Source: a virus
Virus record (IMG/VR): IMGVR_UViG_3300032265_003779
Span: 1-64,000 of that record
Length of the DNA stretch: 64,000 nt
Direction: 5' to 3' (one strand)
Shown: one piece after another, positions 1-9,200 of the stretch
Numbering within the stretch: the stretch's first letter is position 1
How the letters are laid out: each line of letters opens with the position of its first letter
Program-made: the position numbers and the translations under genes
Notes under the pieces: model-generated
What the model was told of the DNA's origin: nothing
Database searches by the model: none
The model's input: the letters and a program-made list of their open reading frames with translations, nothing else

Positions 1-665
1 CACAAGGTGCTCAGGGTACTCAGGGAATTCAGGGTGTCCAAGGAACACAAGGAACACAAGGAACCCAAGGAACACAAGGAACACAAGGAACTCAAGGAAC
101 ACAAGGAACACAAGGAACACAAGGAACACAAGGAACACAAGGTGCTCAGGGAATTCAGGGTGTTGCAGGACCATCTACGACTATAAATGCAACAGATACA
201 ACTAATAACGCAACATATTATCCTGTTTTTATTGCAGATGCTGGGTCTAATCAAACTGCCAGCATAAGAAAAACTAGTAAAGCGTTTACATTTAATCCAT
301 CCACAAATACTTTGGGTGGAATAAGATTGTCTAATTATACAGAGGTAACAAATACTGTATCTATTTCAGCGAATATATTGACTCTAGATCTTAGCACTTC
401 GAATATTTTCTTAGTAGCATTAAATGCAAATATTACAACATTAACAATTAACAATCCTGCTGCGTCTGGGACTGCTCACGGATTTAGCATAATATTTACA
501 GCAGATGGAACACAAAGAAGTGTGACATGGGGGGCAAATATAAAATGGGCGAATGGATCACCGCCCACAACCACAAGCACCAATGGAAAAATTGATGTGT
601 TTAATTTTATTACAACTGACGGTGGTACTTCATACTTAGGATTTATTGCAGGACAAAATTTCTAA
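1..665 (+). CDS. Collagen-like tail fibre protein, 3' part
   Basis: The gene enters from the left edge, so the start is missing. The reading frame begins at base 3. The first 50 or so residues are Gly-X-Gln triplets (QGTQGTQGAQG), a collagen-like stalk. After that comes a Thr/Asn-rich beta region, then an end (WGANIKWANGSPP, DGGTSYLGFIAGQNF) of the kind that closes many phage fibre proteins. A TTG at 312 in the same frame is not a convincing start because the open frame continues without a break to base 3. The gene ends 4 bases into a small convergent gene. The likely role is a trimeric receptor-binding fibre. The fibre assignment is fairly sure, the receptor unknown. Confidence 0.8.
   Translation, partial: QGAQGTQGIQGVQGTQGTQGTQGTQGTQGTQGTQGTQGTQGTQGTQGAQGIQGVAGPSTTINATDTTNNATYYPVFIADAGSNQTASIRKTSKAFTFNPSTNTLGGIRLSNYTEVTNTVSISANILTLDLSTSNIFLVALNANITTLTINNPAASGTAHGFSIIFTADGTQRSVTWGANIKWANGSPPTTTSTNGKIDVFNFITTDGGTSYLGFIAGQNF
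42..140 (+). repeat. 9-bp tandem repeat encoding Gly-Thr-Gln triplets
   Basis: About eleven tandem copies of GGAACACAA, one carrying ACC and one ACT in place of ACA, lie inside the fibre gene. They are nearly identical at the DNA level, so copy number can change by slippage without losing frame, altering stalk length. Confidence 0.9.
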
Positions 666-937
666 TTTGAACCGAACATTGGTTCTCCATTTTCATCAAT
701 TTTAAACACTTTAATTTTTCCTTCCATGAAATTTTTCAAAAGTAATTCGCCAATTCTTGCATTGGTTGCCCATTTTACGATTTGATAAAGATCGTTTTCA
801 TCAGTTATACCACTTTCAACACCATTTGTTAGTATGGTATTAAGCTCTTCAACAGATATCGCTACATACCTGTTATCCTCAGAACACCAATGTAAATCAT
901 CTGCAGCTATTATTTTGTTTAAAATTTTGTCTTGCAT
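662..937 (-). CDS. Hypothetical protein, 91 aa
   Basis: I do not recognise this protein. The start at 937 (MQDKILNK) is chosen over an upstream in-frame start because AAGGAGA sits just before it. It is acidic, with no membrane segment or signal peptide. It contains a predicted helical stretch (SVEELNTILTNG) and a C-terminal end rich in charged residues. It converges on the fibre gene with a 4-base overlap and diverges from the coiled-coil gene at 1027. Confidence 0.65.
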   Translation of the reverse strand: MQDKILNKIIAADDLHWCSEDNRYVAISVEELNTILTNGVESGITDENDLYQIVKWATNARIGELLLKNFMEGKIKVFKIDENGEPMFGSN

Positions 938-1026
938 TATTATCTCCTTGCGAAGTATTATACTCAAAAAAACAACAGCATCAAACCTTTTTCGTGAAAA
1001 TATACTAAATTAGTTTAGGAGAAAAT

Positions 1027-1698
1027 ATGAATAATTTAATAGAAAAAATTGAAAACTTAACATCACACAACATCATCTCTAGGCATAGTTACTTCCAATT
1101 AAAATATTTTTTAATTGGGAAAGAACCAACAAATCAAGCGAAAATGTGGCAATGCCTTAAAGAGCTTCAAGCAAGAAAAGACAACCTTGAAGGCTTGTCA
1201 CTTCAAATAGAAGAAGAAAAAGATAAAATTGAACTTCAAGAAATTAATTTATTAAAATTAAATAAAACAAAAAACAAAGAAGATATTGATGATCTCTTAA
1301 AAAGAGAACTAGAAATAAAAGAAAGAAAAATAAATAGATTAACACTAAGTATTAAAAATACTATAAAAACACTAGAGGAGAAAAAGAAGTTTATAGAAGA
1401 AGAGTGTGAGTTTTTTATACAGACATTTAAAAACATAGAAAAAATAGAGCCATTAAAGCATTTTGATGACCTTGATTCTCAAAAAGATTATTGGGGAACC
1501 AAGCTTTTAGAAAAGATAAATCTTAAAATTTTACTAGAGAATCATATAGATACAGAGTTAGTGGAGACGGTGTTATCGTTGCCAGATGACATACCGATAA
1601 AACAGCAAGTTTTGAACAAGTTGAACAATTTACAGTCAAATATATTAAATTTACAAAATAATTTTAAAAAAATAGAGGAAAATAATGGCAAGAATTGA
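1027..1698 (+). CDS. Coiled-coil protein, 223 aa
   Basis: A lysine/glutamate-rich protein with a long heptad-like region from about residue 45 to 135, most likely a coiled coil, and a second helical stretch near the C-terminus. Its start follows TAGGAGAAAAT. The last 14 bases overlap the start of the PKD protein gene, so the two are probably co-translated. Being first in a row of structural genes suggests a virion assembly or fibre-hinge role, but the sequence does not prove this. Confidence 0.7.
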   Translation: MNNLIEKIENLTSHNIISRHSYFQLKYFLIGKEPTNQAKMWQCLKELQARKDNLEGLSLQIEEEKDKIELQEINLLKLNKTKNKEDIDDLLKRELEIKERKINRLTLSIKNTIKTLEEKKKFIEEECEFFIQTFKNIEKIEPLKHFDDLDSQKDYWGTKLLEKINLKILLENHIDTELVETVLSLPDDIPIKQQVLNKLNNLQSNILNLQNNFKKIEENNGKN

Positions 1699-3031
1699 TA
1701 GTTTGCAAACAGGCTACACTACAGGCGACTTATCCCTATATCCAGAAGCTTTAGACTCAAAAGAAAGTTTATATGAAGTTGCAAATAATGCGGAAACAAT
1801 TCTTAGACAAAGCTTGACATATTCTGCAAAAAAAATAATTGTAGAAACAACTGAAAAGTTTCCTTCTAAAGGAATATTAAGAATAACTGATGACCGAAGT
1901 TCTGGGGAACTTATTTATTATGGATCTAAAAACAGCAACACATTCAAAGATTTAGTAAGAGCTTTTGCAGGATCCAGGCAGAATCAATGGATGATTGGAG
2001 CATCTGTTTCTAATGTTGTTAGTGCAGAGCATCATAATGCTGTAAAAGATTCCATAATTAAAATGGAAGTAAATTTAGGACTAAAAAACAATCCAAATGA
2101 TGCATCTTTAAATGGAATATTAAAAAAACAAGAAACTAAATTTTTAACACCTAAACCACTATTTAGAGCTTATCCAACATCTGGTGCCGCTCCTCTTACT
2201 GTAAGTTTTCAAAACTTTAGCATGGGCATGGCTCCTAACGCTTTAAATGGTCCTTTGATTAGATGTTTTTGGGATTTTGGTGATGGAAATACTTCAACAG
2301 AAAAAAATCCAGTTCATACATACGCACAAGAAGGATCATATAGTGTTGAGTTGGTGGTAGCTAGTATTTTGGGCGGACAAGGATTGGTAACAAAAAATAA
2401 TTACATTAAAGTTGATAATACTTTAAAAGAAAATTTTTTTTATGTAAAAAATAGTCCTCAAAGATTTCCTATATTAAACGATGTATCTAATATTACAGCT
2501 GGACGTAGTTACTCTGTTAGCGGGGATAATCTTTTGGATAATAATAATCCAACAATTTTTGAACTTGTTGATCAAACAGATGGCAACATACAAGAAAGAT
2601 ATTGGAACTTTAACGGTAATGGAAAAGTAATTAAAAATTTTTACAAAATTATTAGCGTATCAGATCCGGATATTTTTATAGAACCAAGATTTATAAAAGA
2701 AATAAATGAAAACTATAAAGTTGTTTTTGTTTATATCAAAGATGGAAATGTAATAACAAAAATTAAAAATATTTTATCAGTATCAGCCGGCGGTGATGGC
2801 AAAATAACACTTGATGGTTCTATCGAAGATACGGGAAGCATTAAATATTTGGGCATAATGCTTCCTGAAACTATATCTACTTATACTGAAAAAGATCCAA
2901 ACATACATTCAATACATTTCATGTATGAATCAGCATCAGCAAATTCAAAATACAATCCATCTGTATTCATTTTATTTAAAAACCAATATATAAAAAAGAC
3001 ATTTTTAAAAGAACAAATAGTAATAGATTAG
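1685..3031 (+). CDS. PKD-domain virion protein, paralogue A
   Basis: A 448-residue protein. The N-terminal module (about residues 15-150) runs from a YP...LYEV motif to AEHHNAVKDSI and is shared with the next two genes. It is followed by a PKD domain at about residues 160-245 with the hallmark WDFGDGNTS and HTYAQEGSYSVEL motifs. The rest is beta-rich and unassigned. PKD domains are Ig-like folds common in surface and adhesion proteins. The start at 1685 has GAGGAAAAT upstream and overlaps the coiled-coil gene. Likely a virion appendage or baseplate-periphery component, probably with its two paralogues. Confidence 0.75.
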   Translation: MARIDSLQTGYTTGDLSLYPEALDSKESLYEVANNAETILRQSLTYSAKKIIVETTEKFPSKGILRITDDRSSGELIYYGSKNSNTFKDLVRAFAGSRQNQWMIGASVSNVVSAEHHNAVKDSIIKMEVNLGLKNNPNDASLNGILKKQETKFLTPKPLFRAYPTSGAAPLTVSFQNFSMGMAPNALNGPLIRCFWDFGDGNTSTEKNPVHTYAQEGSYSVELVVASILGGQGLVTKNNYIKVDNTLKENFFYVKNSPQRFPILNDVSNITAGRSYSVSGDNLLDNNNPTIFELVDQTDGNIQERYWNFNGNGKVIKNFYKIISVSDPDIFIEPRFIKEINENYKVVFVYIKDGNVITKIKNILSVSAGGDGKITLDGSIEDTGSIKYLGIMLPETISTYTEKDPNIHSIHFMYESASANSKYNPSVFILFKNQYIKKTFLKEQIVID

Positions 3032-3037
3032 GAAAAA

Positions 3038-5620
3038 ATGACATTAAGCAATTATCCAAAAAACTTTGATAATAATTCAAATTTATATGAAGTTCATGAT
3101 TATCTCAGAGTCTATCTTGCAGAAGATTATACACCCGGAGACAGTGTTATCTATGTTTATGGAGATGGCGAAATATTAAATAGATTTCCAGATTCTGGCA
3201 ATGGTGGCGGGATAATTACTCTCACAGACCAGTGTGAAGAAATAGAAAAAAGGGCAATTAGTTTTTATTATACAACAAAAACTATAATCTCTGCTAACTC
3301 TGCATATTTTTCTGGAATTGAACTATTGCCAGGCTTTATAGATGTTGTTAAATATAAAGAAATAACTAACATTACACAAAATGTAATGGCAGAACATCAC
3401 AATTGCTTGAAAGATGCAATTATAAATATAGAAAAATTCATAGGACTAAAAGGAGAGGTTTCAAGGTTGCCCCTTGAAGGAACAATAGAGCAAAGAACAA
3501 ACTATTTGAGATATCTTGTTCTGGCACCAAAAGCTTGGTTTTCTGTAAATAAAAAAATAGGATTAAATCCAAGCAATGTTACATTTAATGATTTAAGCTT
3601 TAGACTTGGAACAGACGGAACAAGTCAATCAATTCATCATACTTGGAATTTTAATACAAGTTCAGAAACGCTTTTTTCTTATTATAAATCTTATTCTTTT
3701 GAAAAACTTTCCTCTGGGGAGGTTAAAACAAAAATTAAATTCTCATTAGACGAAACAACAACAAGTAATAATTTTTTATCTCCTGTTGAGAGTTACGTTT
3801 TACAAAAATCAACAGACAGTTGGGAGACTTATACTACAATTGGAAATTCAAATGAATTTACATTAACTTTTTCTTCAGTTAAACAAAATCCAGAATATAG
3901 ATTTTTATTAAACTCAGGAAGCGATAATCAAGATGGTTTAACAATTTATATTAATCTTGGAAACGATGTTGTAAACTATACTTATTTTGAATCTGGTTTC
4001 TATGATGTTTCATTAAAAGTAGAAAATGACTTTGGAGAAGATACCGTCATCTTAAGAAACGTGGTGAATGTCAGAGAGTTTTGTCCATCAGAAGCAGAAG
4101 TTAGTTATATAAAAACAGAATCTCAATTATTGTTTGGAGATACAAAGAACAAAAGAGACAGCCTTATTGTATCTCCAACTAATATAGCGATATCAATATT
4201 TGTTAAAAAAGATGAAAGTGGGAATTTAATTAATGGAGAAAACACACTAGATCCCGTTAACTTCTATACATGGGGGATACAAGATGATTTAGTTCATTTA
4301 AATCAAGAGTATACAAAAGCTTTATTTAGTGTTGGCGGAATATATGATGTTGTATTAAGAACAGATACGGAAAGTGGTAACTATAGAATATCAAAATTTA
4401 AATCCAATATAGATGTTATAGAAAAATCTAATCTTTGGTTATGGACATCTACAAAAGTAGGATCTGCCCTCACTTTAAATGGAAATGAATTTGGTTTAAT
4501 AAGCGAAACATTTAAAACTTTAGGCTCTCAAGCAATAAGCGACAAAAATAATAACTTTTTAAAAGCTATACCTCCTTGTGAGGCTTGCGAAGAAGAATAC
4601 TACACATACAGCGAGCAGTGTAGAAAAATTAGAGAGTTCGATAGAAATAATGGATTTGCAAAAATTGGAAATTTAGGATCCGGGGACAAAACTACGAACG
4701 GATTAATTTTTTGGGCTACAGGAAGAGAAGCAGAAGACAACCCTTTAAATGAAAAAATTTCATTTAAAGAATATAATGCATTTGGAGACTATTATTCAGA
4801 ATACGGTGCAGCACTTGAAGGCAATGCTGCCCTTAGTCGCCAGTGGGGATGGATTTATTTTATAACAGATGTAGATATTTACTTTTTACTAGGAAGCAAA
4901 GGATTGGGTGTTGACACTTCTTCTTCGCTCAATAACTGCAAAGACAACCAATCGGCTAGTTCTAATAGCACTTATGAAGTTGAAAGCGTTTTGCACACTT
5001 TAGATATTAATAATCAATCCTTTACTGTTTGTAACAGTAGTTCTTTTAAAAATGGAGCAGAAGAAATTCTAAATTATTCTATACTTGGCACAGAAGAACC
5101 TTGTCCGACAGAAGGATACAGCTTCTATAGATCTGCGTGGAAGGATGGGTCTGGTTATATTCTATCTAGCGTAGCGGGCAGTGAGTATTTTAGAATAAGA
5201 AACTTCTATAAAACATCTGGAACTATTTCTAATTATATAAGCGATATAACTAAGGTAAACGATATGAGTGGTCCAGCTAAATCAGAAGGAGAGCTTGTAT
5301 CACTGTCGAGTGCTCTATACTTTTTCAACAACTCTGGATCTATATCTGTTTTCAATACAACTACAGGAGTTTGGACAACAGGTGGTCCAGGAGTAGGATC
5401 CACAGCATTTAAATCTCTTCAAGACACAAATGTAGATAAATTTGATGATATAAATCAAACATTATTTGCAAGCTCAGATGAAGATCATAACGTCTATATA
5501 AGTTATGACTACAGCCCTAAATCTTTTATTAAATTTAATGATATAGATTTAACTTTTAGATATTTAGGAAAAAGACCCGGTAGCAATGCAGAAAAACAAT
5601 GGTTATCAACTATTTATTGA
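3038..5620 (+). CDS. PKD-like virion protein, paralogue B
   Basis: An 860-residue protein six bases after paralogue A. Its N-terminal module (about residues 5-145) carries LYEVHDYLRVYLAEDY, then ITLTDQCEEIEKRAISFYY and AEHHNCLKDAIINIEKFIG, matching paralogues A and C in spacing. One PKD-like segment starts near AWFSVNKKIGLNPSNVTFND and ends at YFESGFYDVSLKVENDFG; a second short one ends near GGIYDVVLRTD. The C-terminal half has Cys pairs (CEACEEEYY, LNNCKDN) and beta-rich sequence resembling a binding head. The start has AGGAAAAA upstream. I infer a large appendage protein. Confidence 0.75.
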   Translation: MTLSNYPKNFDNNSNLYEVHDYLRVYLAEDYTPGDSVIYVYGDGEILNRFPDSGNGGGIITLTDQCEEIEKRAISFYYTTKTIISANSAYFSGIELLPGFIDVVKYKEITNITQNVMAEHHNCLKDAIINIEKFIGLKGEVSRLPLEGTIEQRTNYLRYLVLAPKAWFSVNKKIGLNPSNVTFNDLSFRLGTDGTSQSIHHTWNFNTSSETLFSYYKSYSFEKLSSGEVKTKIKFSLDETTTSNNFLSPVESYVLQKSTDSWETYTTIGNSNEFTLTFSSVKQNPEYRFLLNSGSDNQDGLTIYINLGNDVVNYTYFESGFYDVSLKVENDFGEDTVILRNVVNVREFCPSEAEVSYIKTESQLLFGDTKNKRDSLIVSPTNIAISIFVKKDESGNLINGENTLDPVNFYTWGIQDDLVHLNQEYTKALFSVGGIYDVVLRTDTESGNYRISKFKSNIDVIEKSNLWLWTSTKVGSALTLNGNEFGLISETFKTLGSQAISDKNNNFLKAIPPCEACEEEYYTYSEQCRKIREFDRNNGFAKIGNLGSGDKTTNGLIFWATGREAEDNPLNEKISFKEYNAFGDYYSEYGAALEGNAALSRQWGWIYFITDVDIYFLLGSKGLGVDTSSSLNNCKDNQSASSNSTYEVESVLHTLDINNQSFTVCNSSSFKNGAEEILNYSILGTEEPCPTEGYSFYRSAWKDGSGYILSSVAGSEYFRIRNFYKTSGTISNYISDITKVNDMSGPAKSEGELVSLSSALYFFNNSGSISVFNTTTGVWTTGGPGVGSTAFKSLQDTNVDKFDDINQTLFASSDEDHNVYISYDYSPKSFIKFNDIDLTFRYLGKRPGSNAEKQWLSTIY

Positions 5621-5629
5621 GGAAAAAAA

Positions 5630-7555
5630 TTGACTAAGCCACCACCACTCCCATTATATCCAGCAAAATACGATTCAGATGAAACGTTGTTTCTGGTTTA
5701 CAATACATCAGAAGCTGTTTTAGCAAAAGATAATGTTGCGTGGGCAGACGAAATTGAAATTATACCCAGCGGGAATAATGAAGTTTGGGCAGATAATGGT
5801 TTTGCTAACATAGGCGGAGAATTATTTTATTATAATAATGTAGATAAAAAAGAGGTTAATGGACAATCAAGAATTTTCAAATTTAAAGAATGTGTTAGAA
5901 ATATTGGAGGAGAAACATCAAAATATAATTTTGCAGGAGAAATGGTTAGAGGGTTTGTTATAGCCGAACATCACAACCAGACAGTAGATGCTGTAATCAG
6001 CATACAAGATTTTATTGGAATAAACTTTTCGCAAGATAAAACAAGTTTAGACTATAGAATTAGAAATCTTGAAGAAACTCCTGTAATATTTGATGATTTT
6101 AATTGTCCTGATATTAATTTTACATTTACTATTGTTGAAAATAACACCACAACAGGTCTTTTAACAGCTTATTCTGTGGATATTAATGGCACTTTTACAA
6201 ATTTTAAACTTGATTTTGGAGATGGAAATTATACATCTAGTGTCCTGCAAGGGACTCACATATATGCCCCAAACTCCATTCCTGACCCGGTATTAACTAT
6301 TTATAATGATAATTGCTCTACAACAATCACGCCAACAAACAGAACATCAAGCATAGAACCTGTTGTTGCTGAGTTTAATCCTCCTTTAGAGATACCGATA
6401 CCTCCACCCCCAGAAATACCTCCAATATTAATAACTCCTTTTATTGAACTTGAAAATAAATACAATATACCTCCTATTGTGTTTCCTTGTTTAGATGCTA
6501 CTAATATAAATATTCCTTCTGGGATATATGTTAATATACCTAGTAATATCAATATAAGCCCAATTAATATACCTAGTAAAATAGATATAAGTCCAATCAA
6601 TATACCTAGCACTATAACAATAAATCCTTCACAAATAAACATTAGTCCAATAGAAATAGATCTTAAAGGAGCTATAAACTCTTATATATCATTGGGTCCA
6701 TTATATATTGATACTGGGGGTATGCCTATTAATATACCTTCTATGATAAGTTTTGGTCCTGCTCCTACAATTAAGTTTGATATAGATCAACTAAACAATG
6801 GTATGCCAGAAATTCAATTTGCACCACCTCCGATAGTTGATGTGAACTGGTATACTGTAAAGGATACACCTAATGGATTGCCTAACTTGGTCTGTACAGT
6901 TGTTGTTCAGTGTCCTGGAAGTAGTGGTGGTGGTTCACCATTTAGATCACCAAGTGCTTTAGGATTTAATGAAGACCCATCTATCGGAGCTTCTATAGAA
7001 GTTGAGGGTCTTGGAATACCATCTGTTATTAATATAGTGTCTCCTAATATACCGCCTATAAGGGTTGACTCTTCAGATATTCCATCTTCAATAAAGATAG
7101 AAATTCCAGAAGAAATAAAAATATCTGGCTCTGGGTTGTCTATACCTTCAGAAATTAAAATAATCTCTGAAGCACTAATACCAAGCTCCATCTCATTAGA
7201 TGCATCTGGATTGCCTAGTAGTATATTTTTAGATTCCTCTGGTGTTCCTAGTGTGATAAAACTTGAAAGTAATATACCTCAATTTATTGGTTTAAAAATT
7301 CCAGACAACTTCCCAACAGAAATTAAACTAAATGCATCAGAAATACCAGATCAAATTCAAGTTGTGGGAATTCCTCCGGTAATAGAACTGAAGGGCAATA
7401 TACCATCTACAATACAGTTGGTAATGCCTGAAAAGCCAGAAATTGAGATGGTTTATAAAGGTGCCCCAATAGATGTTAAAATTCAATTAGATATAAGTAA
7501 AGTTACTGGTGATGGGCAAAACTTAAACTGTGTTGCGATAGTTCCCTGTAAATAG
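5630..7555 (+). CDS. IPS-repeat virion protein, paralogue C, TTG start
   Basis: A 641-residue protein starting with TTG at 5630, supported by GAGG at 5619-5622 and the lack of a nearby ATG. It keeps the shared N-terminal module (YP.KYDSDETLFLVYN to AEHHNQTVDAVISIQDFIG) and a short PKD-like DFGDGNYTS segment near residue 195. From about residue 285 onward it is low-complexity, with many copies of an IPSxI motif separated by 7-12 residues, likely an extended beta structure. Two related segments end in GLPNLVCTVVVQCPG and QNLNCVAIVPCK, so this half looks like an internal duplication. Confidence 0.75.
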   Translation: MTKPPPLPLYPAKYDSDETLFLVYNTSEAVLAKDNVAWADEIEIIPSGNNEVWADNGFANIGGELFYYNNVDKKEVNGQSRIFKFKECVRNIGGETSKYNFAGEMVRGFVIAEHHNQTVDAVISIQDFIGINFSQDKTSLDYRIRNLEETPVIFDDFNCPDINFTFTIVENNTTTGLLTAYSVDINGTFTNFKLDFGDGNYTSSVLQGTHIYAPNSIPDPVLTIYNDNCSTTITPTNRTSSIEPVVAEFNPPLEIPIPPPPEIPPILITPFIELENKYNIPPIVFPCLDATNINIPSGIYVNIPSNINISPINIPSKIDISPINIPSTITINPSQINISPIEIDLKGAINSYISLGPLYIDTGGMPINIPSMISFGPAPTIKFDIDQLNNGMPEIQFAPPPIVDVNWYTVKDTPNGLPNLVCTVVVQCPGSSGGGSPFRSPSALGFNEDPSIGASIEVEGLGIPSVINIVSPNIPPIRVDSSDIPSSIKIEIPEEIKISGSGLSIPSEIKIISEALIPSSISLDASGLPSSIFLDSSGVPSVIKLESNIPQFIGLKIPDNFPTEIKLNASEIPDQIQVVGIPPVIELKGNIPSTIQLVMPEKPEIEMVYKGAPIDVKIQLDISKVTGDGQNLNCVAIVPCK

Positions 7556-7560
7556 TTTTT

Positions 7561-7574
7561 ACTATTTTAATATT
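7561..7574 (+). promoter_or_regulatory. Late-promoter-like element abutting the ATG
   Basis: ACTATTTTAATATT lies immediately before the ATG at 7575, with no Shine-Dalgarno sequence. It resembles the T4 late element TATAAATA and would give a leaderless or nearly leaderless message. Confidence 0.4.
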
Positions 7575-8417
7575 ATGATAACTAGAAACAAAAAGATTAG
7601 AAATAATGAGTATATTAAAACACCAAATTACAATATTTGGATTAGAAACTTTTGCAACACTACTTCATCGAGTATTGATATAAATTCAACTATAAAAGAA
7701 ACTGAATATTTTTTATTTTTAAAAAATGAATTTCAAAATAATATTAGAAAATATCAATGGGCAGATCCAGAAAATCATAATTATACAACAGCAGTAATAA
7801 TTTCAGATGGGTACGATTTTAATAAACTACATAATTTATTAGAAAAAAATAAGAATATTTGCTTTTTTGGAGTCAATAATAGCTTGAAAAAATGGAATAA
7901 TGAAAAAAATTCTTTAAACTTTTACGTTGTTAACAACCCTTATGAAGAATGCTTAAGATTTTTACCACCTAAAAATAAAAAGAGTCTTCCTCGTTGTATA
8001 GCTTCTAATAGAACTTATCCAGAATTTCTTGATCAATATAATGGTTTAAAAGAAAGATATAGTCCTGTAAACGAAGAAAGTGTTCGTTTCAATAAACCTT
8101 CTGATGTTTATTTTCAAATAGATGACTATAGAAATCCAGTGTGTGCCAGTATAAATTTAGCATATAGATTTGGTTGCCAAAAAATACTTCTTTTATGTTG
8201 TGATGATTCTTTTGTAGAAAATAAGCCAGGTAGTATTCTGCTTGAGAATAATCTTTACACGTATCCTCAGCAAAATATTGCAAGCGAAGTTATAGATTGC
8301 TGTTTACATTGGTTTAAAAAATCAGGTGGCATTACTGGTTATCATTCTATGAGTAAAAAATTAGACAATGCTGAATATATAAAACAAGAAGATATTAACA
8401 ATTATATTAAAACATGA
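7575..8417 (+). CDS. Possible MptE/DUF115-like Rossmann protein
   Basis: A 280-residue protein with a segment NPVCASINLAYRFGCQKILL followed by CCDDSF. This matches the pattern of DUF115/MptE-like proteins (hydrophobic strand, loop, then an acidic pair) found in surface-glycan and flagellin-modification loci. An earlier strand (TTAVIISDGYDF) and FFGVNNSLKKW fit a Rossmann-like fold. There is no ribosome binding site; the ATG directly follows an AT-rich element at 7561-7574. It overlaps the next gene by ATGA. A nucleotide-sugar or glycan-related role is an inference. Confidence 0.5.
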   Translation: MITRNKKIRNNEYIKTPNYNIWIRNFCNTTSSSIDINSTIKETEYFLFLKNEFQNNIRKYQWADPENHNYTTAVIISDGYDFNKLHNLLEKNKNICFFGVNNSLKKWNNEKNSLNFYVVNNPYEECLRFLPPKNKKSLPRCIASNRTYPEFLDQYNGLKERYSPVNEESVRFNKPSDVYFQIDDYRNPVCASINLAYRFGCQKILLLCCDDSFVENKPGSILLENNLYTYPQQNIASEVIDCCLHWFKKSGGITGYHSMSKKLDNAEYIKQEDINNYIKT

Positions 8418-8698
8418 ACGACAACATTGACAACTTTTCTTTTATAACAAACTTTAGCAAATGGATAAAAGAAGAAAAAATAAACAAAGATTTTAATTTA
8501 AAGAAAAACCAAAAGGTTTATCCAAGAAGTTATAAAAAACTATCTTCTAAGATGGTTGTAGAGGATGGATGCTATAAAGAATTAGCAAAAGATTTTGCTA
8601 AAAAAGGTGGAACAATAATTAAATCAGAAGGAAATATGCTTTTGATTGAAGTTCATTCTGGCACATTTCTTATAAACGAAAAAGAAGTTTATTATTAA
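8414..8698 (+). CDS. Hypothetical protein, 94 aa
   Basis: A basic, lysine-rich small protein overlapping the upstream gene by ATGA, so probably translationally coupled. The N-terminus contains FSKWIKEEK near residues 15-23, loosely like the tag described in the findings but displaced from the start, so I do not count it. The C-terminal half alternates beta-prone segments (GGTIIKSEGNMLLIEVHSG). No function recognised. Confidence 0.65.
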   Translation: MNDNIDNFSFITNFSKWIKEEKINKDFNLKKNQKVYPRSYKKLSSKMVVEDGCYKELAKDFAKKGGTIIKSEGNMLLIEVHSGTFLINEKEVYY

Positions 8699-9063
8699 TT
8701 TTTACCTTTTTGTATCATAGAAGGATTTTTAGTAAAAGAATTGCTATTTACAAATAGAGTTGGAGTAACTAAAATCATAGGCTTTCCATTTGCTGGCAGT
8801 TCTGAATATCCTTGCTTTTTTAAACTAGATTTAAGTTCATCATAATTAAAACCTGTTTGTATCCATGGCTCCCAAGATAAAACATTATCATCTATATATG
8901 TTTTTATCCGAGCATACCAACTTGAAGGAAGATTAAAAACTTTTAAATCATCCACAGGAGTTGGATCTATGTCCCTGGAATAAAACTTTGATAAAATTTT
9001 AATGCCTTTTTTATCTCTTCTAGCTAAGTATAGCCACAATGTTTTTAAATCACTTTTTTTCAT
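8695..9063 (-). CDS. Conserved-looking phage protein, 122 aa
   Basis: The start at 9063 (MKKSDLKTLW) is chosen because GAGGAG lies about 10 bases upstream, inside the preceding small gene; the longer frame would need a TTG. The sequence has YLARRDKKGIKIL, then PTPVDDLKVFNLP and a WEPWI segment, a pattern I have seen in unnamed phage proteins. It is basic, with no signal peptide. It converges on the gene at 8414 with a 4-base overlap. Function unknown. Confidence 0.65.
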   Translation of the reverse strand: MKKSDLKTLWLYLARRDKKGIKILSKFYSRDIDPTPVDDLKVFNLPSSWYARIKTYIDDNVLSWEPWIQTGFNYDELKSSLKKQGYSELPANGKPMILVTPTLFVNSNSFTKNPSMIQKGKN

Positions 9064-9181
9064 TTTTTTTAAGCTCCTCAAATATCATCTCTAATAAAAC
9101 TTGAGTATATAAATCTTTTTTATCAAATTGACTTAAAAACAAATCAAAAGACTCTTTTAGTTCTTTTTCTTTTTCTTCCAT
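9050..9181 (-). CDS. Small helical protein, 43 aa
   Basis: A short gene reading MEEKEKELKES to the end KNEKK, overlapping the next gene by 14 bases and carrying that gene's GAGGAG binding site within its end. It is highly charged and predicted helical. It has no clear ribosome binding site and starts 19 bases from the divergent start at 9201, so both may use the AT-rich element between them. The overlap and the borrowed binding site support it as real. Confidence 0.5.
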   Translation of the reverse strand: MEEKEKELKESFDLFLSQFDKKDLYTQVLLEMIFEELKKNEKK

Positions 9182-9186
9182 TACAA

Positions 9187-9200
9187 CTATATATAATATT
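9187..9200 (+). promoter_or_regulatory. Late-promoter-like TATATAATATT abutting the ATG
   Basis: CTATATATAATATT ends at the base before the ATG at 9201. No Shine-Dalgarno sequence is present. One of the clearest examples of the leaderless arrangement seen throughout the window; it may also serve the reverse gene starting at 9181. Confidence 0.5.

Noticed and set aside
8414-8698. Capsid tag in the 94-residue protein (FSKWIKEEK)
   Set aside because: The motif starts about 13 residues in, not at the N-terminus, so it may be chance.
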